DNA of 62,607 nt from Streptomyces rubellomurinus (GTDB taxonomy: Bacteria; Actinomycetota; Actinomycetes; Streptomycetales; Streptomycetaceae): the NCBI RefSeq assembly GCF_000961885.1, contig NZ_JZKH01000046.1, positions 1-62,607 of the forward strand, read 5' to 3'. Numbering within the stretch: position 1 is the stretch's first letter; the number at the start of each line of letters is the position of its first letter. A program made the position numbers and the translations under genes. Positions 56,028 through 62,607 of this stretch are shown here, in pieces. The notes under the pieces are model-generated. The model did not search any database. It saw only the letters and a list, made by a program, of their open reading frames with translations, and was not told where the DNA came from.

Positions 56028-56278
56028 CGGGCCCCGCCGCCGGGGACCCCGTCAGATCCCGCGGGCACGCCCCGGCCGGCTCGGCGGGCACCGGCCCGAC
56101 CGGCCGGGCCGGCGCCGGCCTCGCCGACACCGGCAGCAGTACCGACACCGTCCGTAGCGGCGGGATCCGGACCGACCGCATCCGGACCGACCGCATCCGC
56201 ACCGACACCAGCCGTACCGACAGCGCTGGATTCCAGCCGCCCCGGGGGGGTCGGCATGACGAGGGAGAGGGAACGCAC
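56024..56278. other. repeat-bearing stretch between hpnE and polyprenyl synthase
   Basis: 255 bp, open in the polyprenyl synthase frame from a GTGA overlap with hpnE, so it could be an 85-residue N-terminal extension. It encodes Gly/Ala/Pro-rich text then I-R-T-D-R repeats from a 15-bp DNA repeat (CGGACCGACCGCATC at about 56158-56210). Because it lacks family similarity, I treat it as linker or leader and place the enzyme start at 56279. Confidence 0.5.
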
Positions 56279-57367
56279 GTGGAGTCACGCACCAGCTTCA
56301 CCGCATCGGGAACGGCACAGGCCGAACCGGTCTCGGTGCCGGAGCTGCTCGCCCGCAGCCGCACGCTGTGCAACCCGCCGCTGCGGGCGGCCGTCGCCCG
56401 TCTGGCCGCACCGATGGACACCGTCGCGGCCTACCACTTCGGCTGGATCGACCGCGACGGCACCCCGGTGGAGGGGGACGGCGGCAAGGCCGTGCGCCCG
56501 GCGCTGGCGCTGCTGTCCGCCCGGGCGGCCGGCGCGGACGCCGAGGTGGGGGTGCCGGGCGGCGTCGCGGTTGAACTGGTGCACAACTTTTCCCTGCTCC
56601 ATGATGATCTGATGGACGGTGACGAGACCCGCCGGCACCGGGCCACCGCCTGGACGGTCTTCGGTCCGGCCCAGGCGATCCTGGTCGGCGACGCACTGGC
56701 GACGCTCGGCACGGAGGTGCTGCTCGACGCCGCGGTGACCGGCGGCGCGAGCCCCACCGACGCCGCGCGGGCCGTCCGGCTGCTCACCACGGCGACCCGC
56801 GCGCTGATCGACGGCCAGGCCATGGACGTCTCCTTCGAGCAGCGCGACAGCGTCACCGTCGCGGAGTGCCTGGAGATGGAGGGCGGCAAGACCGCCGCGC
56901 TGCTGGCCGCCGCCTCCGCGATCGGTGCCGTCCTGGCCGGGGCCGACGACGAGGTCTCCGGCGCGCTCCAGCGCTACGGCCACCACCTCGGCCTGGCCTT
57001 CCAGGCGGTGGACGACCTGCTCGGGATCTGGGGCGCCACCGAGGTCACCGGCAAGCCGCACTGGGGCGACCTGCGCCAGCGCAAGAAGTCCCTGCCGGTC
57101 GCCGCCGCACTGGCCGAGGGCGGGGCGGCCTCCCGCCGGCTCGCCGGGGAGCTGGCCGACCCGAAGGGCCGCGGCGAGGAGAGCGAGGCCGAGCTCGCCG
57201 CCCGGGCCGCGCTGATCGAGCAGGCCGGCGGCCGGGCCTGGACCCAGGAGGAGGCCCGCCGCCAGCACACGACTGCCCTCGCCGCCCTGGACGAGGTGCC
57301 CATGACGGACGAGGTGCGCGAGCACTTCGTCGCACTCGCCGAATTCGTGGTGGTACGAGAGAGGTGA
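56279..57367 (+). CDS. polyprenyl (farnesyl/geranylgeranyl-type) diphosphate synthase
   Basis: A 362-residue class I trans-prenyltransferase. First aspartate-rich motif in FSLLHDDLMDGDETRRHR (DDLMD, near 108), preceding GGKAVRPALALLSARA, EMEGGKTAALLAAAS near 200 and the second motif AFQAVDDLLGIWG near 243. It condenses IPP with allylic diphosphates, probably to FPP for HpnC/HpnD. GTG at 56279 has GAGGGA upstream. An upstream GTG at 56024 overlapping the hpnE stop would add 85 repeat-rich residues. Confidence 0.9.
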   Translation: MESRTSFTASGTAQAEPVSVPELLARSRTLCNPPLRAAVARLAAPMDTVAAYHFGWIDRDGTPVEGDGGKAVRPALALLSARAAGADAEVGVPGGVAVELVHNFSLLHDDLMDGDETRRHRATAWTVFGPAQAILVGDALATLGTEVLLDAAVTGGASPTDAARAVRLLTTATRALIDGQAMDVSFEQRDSVTVAECLEMEGGKTAALLAAASAIGAVLAGADDEVSGALQRYGHHLGLAFQAVDDLLGIWGATEVTGKPHWGDLRQRKKSLPVAAALAEGGAASRRLAGELADPKGRGEESEAELAARAALIEQAGGRAWTQEEARRQHTTALAALDEVPMTDEVREHFVALAEFVVVRER

Positions 57368-57374
57368 CGTTACG

Positions 57375-59456
57375 TTGACAGCAACCGCGGACGGCCGGCT
57401 CGACCCTGAGTACGATTCCGAGCCGGTCGCGGTGGGCGACCGGCCGGCGGCCCTGCTGGGCACCGGGCGGTGGCAGCCCGAGGACGCCGACCGGCCGCGG
57501 CCGGCGGGCGAGGCGGACCCCGGGCCGGCCGACGCACCGGAGGCCCTGGCCCGCGCCACCGCCCACCTGCTCTCCCTGCAGTCCTCCGAGGGCTGGTGGA
57601 AGGGGGACCTGGAGACCAACGTCACGATGGACGCCGAGGACTTACTGCTCCGGCAGTTCCTCGGGATCCGGACCGAGGAGCAGACCAAGGCCTCCGCCGA
57701 GTGGATCCGCTCCCAGCAGCGGGAGGACGGCACCTGGGCCACCTTCCACGGCGGCCCGCCGGAACTGTCCACCACCGTCGAGGCCTACGTCGCCCTCAAA
57801 CTCGCCGGGGACGACCCGAACGCCCCGCACATGCTGGCCGCCGCGCACTACGTCCGCTCCCGCGGGGGCATCGCCGCCGCCCGGGTGTTCACCCGGATCT
57901 GGCTCGCCCTGTTCGGCTGGTGGCCCTGGGCCCGACTGCCCGAGATGCCGCCCGAGATCATCTTCCTGCCCAAGTGGCTGCCGCTGAACATCTACGCCTT
58001 CGGCTGCTGGGCCCGCCAGACCATCGTCCCGCTGACCGTCGTCTCGGCCCACCGGCCCGTCCGGCCCGCGCCCTTCCCGCTCACCGAGCTGCACACCGAC
58101 CCGGCCGACCCGTACCCCGACCGGCCGCTCGCCCCCGCCAACAGCTGGGACGGCGTCTTCGAACGCCTGGACAAGGTGCTGCACGCCTACCACCGGCACG
58201 CCTTCCGCCCGCTGCGCCGGCTCGCCGTCTCGCAGGCCTGCCGCTGGATCGTCGAGCGCCAGGAGGCGGACGGCTGCTGGGGCGGCATCCAGCCGCCCGC
58301 CGTCTACTCGCTGATCGCCCTGCACCTGGAGGGCTACGAGCTGGAGCACCCGGTGATGCGGGCCGGGCTCGCCTCCTTCGACCGGTTCACCGTGCACACC
58401 GAGGACGGCCGGCGCTGGATGGAGGCCTGCCAGTCCCCGGTGTGGGACACCTGCCTGGCCGCGATCGCGCTGGTCGACGCCGGACTGCCGGCCGACCACC
58501 CGGCGCTGGTCGCCGCCGCCGACTGGATGCTCGACGAGGAGATCACCACCCGCGGCGACTGGGCCGTCCAGCGGCCCGCCCTCGCGGCCGGCGGCTGGGC
58601 CTTCGAGTTCGAGAACGACACCTACCCCGACATCGACGACACCGCCGAGGTGGTGCTCGCGCTGCGCCGGGTCGGCCACCCCGACCCGGCCAGGATCGAG
58701 GCGGCCGTCGACCGGGGCGTGCGCTGGAACCTCGGCATGCAGTCCAAGAACGGCGCCTGGGGCGCCTTCGACGTCGACAACACCAGCAAGCTGCCGAACC
58801 GGCTGCCGTTCTGCGACTTCGGCGAGGTCGTCGACCCGCCGTCCGCCGACGTCACCGCGCACGTCGTCGAGATGCTCGCGGAGACCGGCCGGGCCCACGA
58901 CCCGCGCACCCGGCGCGGCATCGAGTGGCTGCTGCGCAACCAGGAGGAGGACGGCTCCTGGTTCGGCCGCTGGGGCACCAACTACATCTACGGCACCGGC
59001 TCCGTGCTGCCCGCGCTGGCCGCGGCCGGCGTCCCGGACGAGCACCCGGCCGTGCGCCGGGCGGTGCGCTGGCTGGAGGACCGGCAGAACCCGGACGGCG
59101 GCTGGGGCGAGGACATGCGCTCCTACGAGGACCCGGCGCGCTGGGCCGGGCGCGGTGACTCCACCGCCTCGCAGACCGCCTGGGCGCTGATGGCGCTGCT
59201 CGCGGCCGGCGAGGGCCCGGCCGGCCGGGCCAACCCGGCGGTCGAGCGCGGCGTGGCCTGGCTGGTGCGCACCCAGCTGCCCGAAGGCACCTGGGACGAA
59301 CCGCAGTTCACCGGCACCGGCTTCCCCTGGGACTTCTCCATCAACTACCACCTGTACCGGCTGGTCTTCCCGGTCACCGCGCTCGGCCGCTACCTGAACG
59401 GCGGCCCGGGCGGGCTCGACCGGCCCGCCGCCCCGGCGAACGGGACGGCGCGGTGA
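57375..59456 (+). CDS. shc: squalene-hopene cyclase
   Basis: A 693-residue monotopic membrane terpene cyclase that converts squalene to hopene/hopanol. The acid motif DIDD (D419-I-D-D) lies in YPDIDDTAEVVLA. QW repeats are visible (QREDGTWATFHGG, QEADGCWGGIQ, QEEDGSWFGRWG, QNPDGGWGEDM, QLPEGTWDEPQFTGTGFP). TTG at 57375 follows GAGGTGA, which overlaps the end of the previous gene. Codon 90 (57642-57644) is TTA in E-D-L-L-L-R, the rare leucine codon read only by bldA tRNA, so translation should depend on bldA in Streptomyces. Confidence 0.96.
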   Translation: MTATADGRLDPEYDSEPVAVGDRPAALLGTGRWQPEDADRPRPAGEADPGPADAPEALARATAHLLSLQSSEGWWKGDLETNVTMDAEDLLLRQFLGIRTEEQTKASAEWIRSQQREDGTWATFHGGPPELSTTVEAYVALKLAGDDPNAPHMLAAAHYVRSRGGIAAARVFTRIWLALFGWWPWARLPEMPPEIIFLPKWLPLNIYAFGCWARQTIVPLTVVSAHRPVRPAPFPLTELHTDPADPYPDRPLAPANSWDGVFERLDKVLHAYHRHAFRPLRRLAVSQACRWIVERQEADGCWGGIQPPAVYSLIALHLEGYELEHPVMRAGLASFDRFTVHTEDGRRWMEACQSPVWDTCLAAIALVDAGLPADHPALVAAADWMLDEEITTRGDWAVQRPALAAGGWAFEFENDTYPDIDDTAEVVLALRRVGHPDPARIEAAVDRGVRWNLGMQSKNGAWGAFDVDNTSKLPNRLPFCDFGEVVDPPSADVTAHVVEMLAETGRAHDPRTRRGIEWLLRNQEEDGSWFGRWGTNYIYGTGSVLPALAAAGVPDEHPAVRRAVRWLEDRQNPDGGWGEDMRSYEDPARWAGRGDSTASQTAWALMALLAAGEGPAGRANPAVERGVAWLVRTQLPEGTWDEPQFTGTGFPWDFSINYHLYRLVFPVTALGRYLNGGPGGLDRPAAPANGTAR

Positions 59457-60133
59457 CCACCGCCCCCCTGCTGGTGCTCTGCGCCCTGGGCCCCGAGGTC
59501 TGGGCCCTGCGCGGCGGCGACTGGCGCGACTCGGCCGGCGGGCCGCCGGTGCTGGTGCGCACCGGCGTCGGCCGGCGCCGCGCCGCGGTGACCGTGCGCC
59601 GGCTGCTCGGCTCCGTCCCGGGCGGGTACGGCGCGGTCGCGGTGGCCGGCTTCGGCGCCGCGGTCGGCCCGGGCGTGCGGCCGGGGGACGTCGTGGCCGC
59701 GGACGGCGTGCGCGACGCCGAGGGCCACCTGTACCCCGTCGACTCCGGCAGCGACCTGACCCGGGCGCTCAAGGGGTACGGGCTGACCGTGCACACCGGG
59801 GTGCACCACACCGCCGACCACGTGGTGCGCGGCCTGGAGCGGCGCGCCCTGCACCTGCAGGGCGCGCTCGCCGTCGACATGGAGGCCGCCGGCGTGCTGG
59901 CCGCGCTGCGCGAAGTGCGCCCGGCGCTGCCGGCGGCCGTCCTGCGGGTGGTGGTCGACACCCCCGAACGCGAACTGCTGCGGCCCGGCACCCTCCCGGC
60001 CGGGGTGCGGGCCTGGCGGACGCTGCGGGCCACGGTGCCCGCGCTCGCCGACTGGTACCGGCAGCAGTGCGCACCGCGCCCCGCGGACCTGAACCACCCC
60101 ACATCCTCGACGCTCCCCCAGGAGGCGAGCTAG
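59453..60133 (+). CDS. hpnG: HpnG, adenosylhopane nucleoside phosphorylase-like
   Basis: A 226-residue nucleoside-phosphorylase/MTAN-fold protein. In the hopanoid pathway HpnG removes adenine from adenosylhopane to give ribosylhopane (phosphate). GYGAVAVAGFGAAVGPGVRPGDVVAAD near 60 and ALAVDMEAAGVLAALREVRP near 138 (the MEAA motif with the purine/ribose-contact Glu) are diagnostic. GTG at 59453 overlaps the shc stop as GTGA; hpnH starts 3 nt after its stop. Confidence 0.9.
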   Translation: MTTAPLLVLCALGPEVWALRGGDWRDSAGGPPVLVRTGVGRRRAAVTVRRLLGSVPGGYGAVAVAGFGAAVGPGVRPGDVVAADGVRDAEGHLYPVDSGSDLTRALKGYGLTVHTGVHHTADHVVRGLERRALHLQGALAVDMEAAGVLAALREVRPALPAAVLRVVVDTPERELLRPGTLPAGVRAWRTLRATVPALADWYRQQCAPRPADLNHPTSSTLPQEAS

Positions 60134-60135
60134 CC

Positions 60136-61164
60136 ATGGCCATGCCGTTGCGCCAGACCGTGCGGGTCGGCACCTACCTCATGCAGCAGAAGCTGCTCAA
60201 GCGGCGGGACAAGTTCCCGCTGATCGTCGAGCTGGAGCCGCTGTTCGCCTGCAACCTCGCCTGCGAGGGCTGCGGCAAGATCCAGCACCCGGCCGGTGTG
60301 CTGAAGCAGCGGATGCCGGTGGCCCAGGCGGTGGGCGCCGTGCTGGAATCGGGTGCCCCGATGGTCTCGATCGCCGGCGGCGAGCCGCTGATGCACCCGC
60401 AGATCGACGCGATCGTCCGCCAGCTCGTCGAGCGCCGCAAGTACGTGTTCCTGTGCACCAACGCGCTGCTGCTGCGCAAGAAGATCGACAAGTTCCGGCC
60501 CTCGCCGTACTTCACCTTCGCCGTGCACATCGACGGCCTGCGCGAGCGGCACGACCAGTCGGTGGCCAAGGAAGGCACCTTCGACGAGGCGGTCGCCGCG
60601 ATCAAGGAGGCCAAGCGGCGGGGCTTCCGGGTCACCACCAACAGCACCTTCTTCAACACCGACACCCCGCAGACCGTCATCGAGGTGCTGGACTACCTCA
60701 ACGACGAGCTGAAGGTCGACGAGATGATGATCTCCCCGGCCTACGCCTACGAGAAGGCCCCCGACCAGGAGCACTTCCTCGGCGTCGAGCAGACCCGCGA
60801 GCTGTTCCGCAAAGCCTTCGCCGGCGGCAACCGCAAGCGCTGGCGCCTCAACCACAGCCCGCTGTTCCTGGACTTCCTGGAGGGCAAGGCCGACTTCGAG
60901 TGCACCCCCTGGGGCATCCCCAACTACTCGCTGTTCGGCTGGCAGCGGCCCTGCTACCTGATGGCCGACGGCTACGTGCCCACCTACCGGGAGCTGGTCG
61001 AGAAGACCGACTGGAGCAAGTACGGCCGCGGCAAGGACCCGCGCTGCGAGAACTGCATGGCCCACTGCGGCTACGAGCCGACCGCCGTCCTCGCCACCAT
61101 GGGCTCGCTCCAGCAGTCGCTGCGCGCCATCACCGAGACCGTGAGCGCGGGCCGCGGGCGCTGA
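60136..61164 (+). CDS. hpnH: HpnH, radical-SAM adenosyl-hopanoid synthase
   Basis: A 342-residue radical SAM enzyme that couples a 5'-deoxyadenosyl radical to diploptene to make adenosylhopane. The 4Fe-4S motif is C39-x3-C43-x2-C46 in ACNLACEGCG. VSIAGGEPLMHP near 75 is the GGE SAM-binding block. DPRCENCMAHCGYEP near 305 is the C-terminal Cys-rich (SPASM-like) end typical of HpnH. ATG at 60136 follows AGGAGGCGAGC. Confidence 0.95.
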   Translation: MAMPLRQTVRVGTYLMQQKLLKRRDKFPLIVELEPLFACNLACEGCGKIQHPAGVLKQRMPVAQAVGAVLESGAPMVSIAGGEPLMHPQIDAIVRQLVERRKYVFLCTNALLLRKKIDKFRPSPYFTFAVHIDGLRERHDQSVAKEGTFDEAVAAIKEAKRRGFRVTTNSTFFNTDTPQTVIEVLDYLNDELKVDEMMISPAYAYEKAPDQEHFLGVEQTRELFRKAFAGGNRKRWRLNHSPLFLDFLEGKADFECTPWGIPNYSLFGWQRPCYLMADGYVPTYRELVEKTDWSKYGRGKDPRCENCMAHCGYEPTAVLATMGSLQQSLRAITETVSAGRGR

Positions 61165-61263
61165 GCCCGCGAGCCGTCGCCCGGCCCGGGCCGCGCGCCC
61201 GGGCCGGACCCGCCCCACCGGGCACAGGCACCACCGCACCGCCGACCGTCGTGAGGTGTACCC

Positions 61264-62607
61264 ATGTCACTTCTGTCCCGCGTCACGTCCCCGGCCGAGC
61301 TGCGCAAGCTCCCCGCGGCCGAACTCCCGCTGCTCGCCGACGAGATCCGCGACTTCCTGATCGACGCGGTCACCCGCACCGGCGGCCACCTCGGCCCCAA
61401 CCTCGGCGTGGTGGAGCTGACCATCGCCCTGCACCGGGTCTTCGACTCCCCCTACGACCGGATCGTCTTCGACACCGGCCACCAGAGCTACGTCCACAAA
61501 CTGCTCACCGGGCGGCAGGACTTCACCAAGCTGCGGATGAAGGGCGGCCTGTCCGGCTACCCCTCGCGGGCCGAGTCCGAGCACGACGTGGTGGAGAACT
61601 CGCACGCCTCCACCGCCCTGTCCTACGCGGACGGCCTCGCCAAGGCCGCCCAGCTGCTCGGCCAGCACGACCGGCACACCGTCGCCGTCATCGGCGACGG
61701 CGCGCTCACCGGCGGGCTCGCCTGGGAGGCGCTCAACAACATCGCCGAAGCCCGCGACCGGCCGCTGGTCATCGTCGTCAACGACAACGAGCGCTCCTAC
61801 GCCAGGACCATCGGCGGCCTCGCCAACCACCTCGCCACCCTGCGCACCACCCAGGGCTACGAGCGCTTCCTGTCCTGGGGCAAGGAGGCGCTGCAGCGCA
61901 CCCCGCTGGTCGGCCAGCCGATCTTCGACGCGCTGCACGGCGCCAAGAAGGGGTTCAAGGACGCCTTCGCCCCGCAGGGCATGTTCGAGGACCTCGGCCT
62001 CAAGTACCTCGGGCCGATCGACGGCCACGACCTGGCCGCGGTCGAGCAGGCGCTGCGGCAGGCCCGGAACTTCGGCGGGCCGGTCATCGTGCACTGCCTC
62101 ACCGTCAAGGGACGCGGCTACCGGCCCGCCGAACAGGACGAGGCCGACCGCTTCCACGCCGTCAACCCGATCGACCCGTACACCTGCCTGCCGATCTCGC
62201 CCAGCGCCGGCGTCTCCTGGACGTCCGTGTTCGGCGAGGAGCTGCTGGCGCTCGGCGACGAGCGGCCGGACCTGGTGGCGATCACCGCCGCCATGCTGCA
62301 GCCGGTCGGGCTGGCGCCGTTCGCCAAGGCCTTCCCGACGCGGACCTTCGACGTCGGCATCGCCGAGCAGCACGCCGTCACCAGCGCGGCCGGCCTGGCC
62401 ACCGGCGGCCTGCACCCGGTCGTGGCCGTCTACGCGACCTTCCTCAACCGGGCCTTCGACCAGGTCCTGATGGACGTCGCCCTGCACCGGCTCGGCGTCA
62501 CCTTCGTGCTCGACCGCTCCGGCGTGACCGGGCCGGACGGCGCCTCGCACCACGGCATGTGGGACATGTCGATCCTCCAGGTCGTCCCCGGCCTGCGGCT
62601 CGCCGCC
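61264..62607 (+). CDS. dxs: 1-deoxy-D-xylulose-5-phosphate synthase, truncated at window end
   Basis: The first 448 residues of DXS, the thiamine-diphosphate enzyme that starts the MEP pathway from pyruvate and glyceraldehyde 3-phosphate. [19 protein letters not shown] near 41, [17 protein letters not shown] near 69, [20 protein letters not shown] (ThDP GDG motif, near 141), [15 protein letters not shown] and [20 protein letters not shown] (catalytic Glu, near 367) are present. The frame is open to the last base; the C-terminal third is outside. ATG at 61264 has GAGGTG about 6 nt upstream. In Streptomyces hopanoid clusters an ispG copy often lies between hpnH and dxs; here the gap is only 99 bp. 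Confidence 0.95.
   Translation, partial: MSLLSRVTSPAELRKLPAAELPLLADEIRDFLIDAVTRTGGHLGPNLGVVELTIALHRVFDSPYDRIVFDTGHQSYVHKLLTGRQDFTKLRMKGGLSGYPSRAESEHDVVENSHASTALSYADGLAKAAQLLGQHDRHTVAVIGDGALTGGLAWEALNNIAEARDRPLVIVVNDNERSYARTIGGLANHLATLRTTQGYERFLSWGKEALQRTPLVGQPIFDALHGAKKGFKDAFAPQGMFEDLGLKYLGPIDGHDLAAVEQALRQARNFGGPVIVHCLTVKGRGYRPAEQDEADRFHAVNPIDPYTCLPISPSAGVSWTSVFGEELLALGDERPDLVAITAAMLQPVGLAPFAKAFPTRTFDVGIAEQHAVTSAAGLATGGLHPVVAVYATFLNRAFDQVLMDVALHRLGVTFVLDRSGVTGPDGASHHGMWDMSILQVVPGLRLAA

Overview
This is high-GC actinobacterial chromosome, most likely from the family Streptomycetaceae (Streptomyces or Kitasatospora). The evidence is the extreme third-position GC, frequent GTG and TTG starts, stop/start overlaps such as GTGA, DUF574-type methyltransferases, the DinB/DUF664 family, a class II tRNA-Leu, a long-form serine hydroxymethyltransferase, and a hopanoid operon laid out as in Streptomyces. 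Positions 1-19 are not biological: they match the 19-bp Tn5/Nextera mosaic end, so the left edge is a raw contig end. No rRNA, CRISPR array, prophage or insertion sequence was seen.

Layout. 1-9.5 kb: a broken PatB/MalY C-S lyase, an SRPBCC protein, a DUF574 methyltransferase, a PAS-GGDEF-EAL c-di-GMP protein, an epoxide hydrolase, an AraC/GyrI-like regulator, a tandem VOC protein and the apolipoprotein N-acyltransferase Lnt. 9.6-26.6 kb: corrin-ring genes in three blocks. These are cobN (minus strand, behind a cobalamin riboswitch and a small coupled ORF), cobG-cobH-cobIJ plus cbiD (plus strand), and cobL-cobM-cobK (minus strand). Inserted among them are a Tat-type metallophosphoesterase, a MurA-like enzyme carrying an N-terminal XRE helix-turn-helix, a tyrosine phosphatase and a DinB protein. 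26.7-31.2 kb: a GGCT-like protein, a DHFR-like reductase divergent from a TetR regulator with tandem operator-like repeats, an EF-hand protein, a cytidine deaminase and a degenerate GyrB-like protein. 31.2-37.1 kb: a complete minus-strand peptide/nickel-type ABC importer. 37.4-44.8 kb: glyA behind a ZTP riboswitch, an aldehyde dehydrogenase, a DUF6624 protein, a methyltransferase, an APC permease and tRNA-Leu(GAG). 45-62.6 kb: an HATPase/anti-sigma-like kinase, idi, a six-gene cell-envelope polymer module (nucleotidyltransferase, glycerol-1-phosphate-dehydrogenase-like enzyme, CDP-alcohol phosphotransferase, GT2, TagG/TagH-like ABC exporter), then the hopanoid operon hpnC-hpnD-hpnE, polyprenyl synthase, shc, hpnG, hpnH and a truncated dxs.

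How the genes work together. The right third is an isoprenoid/envelope island. dxs and idi supply C5 units, the polyprenyl synthase and HpnCDE make squalene, Shc cyclises it, and HpnH/HpnG (with later enzymes outside the window) build the hopanoid side chain. The adjacent polymer module looks built to make a CDP-activated polyol, polymerise or decorate it, and export it. Hopanoid synthesis appears developmentally gated, because shc has an in-frame TTA codon (a bldA signal). The left half makes the corrin macrocycle by the aerobic route (CobG, CobN) but uses CbiD for the C1 methylation and ring contraction step.

The signals I consider least explained are: (1) four intergenic islands of short AT-richer words forming palindromes at gene 3' ends; (2) the XRE-MurA fusion; (3) an ATPase-dead GyrB-like protein with a tandem-repeat insertion; (4) the envelope polymer module; and (5) a Pro/Ala/Thr-rich micro-ORF coupled to cobN downstream of its riboswitch. 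All calls are from reading the sequence; no database search was run.
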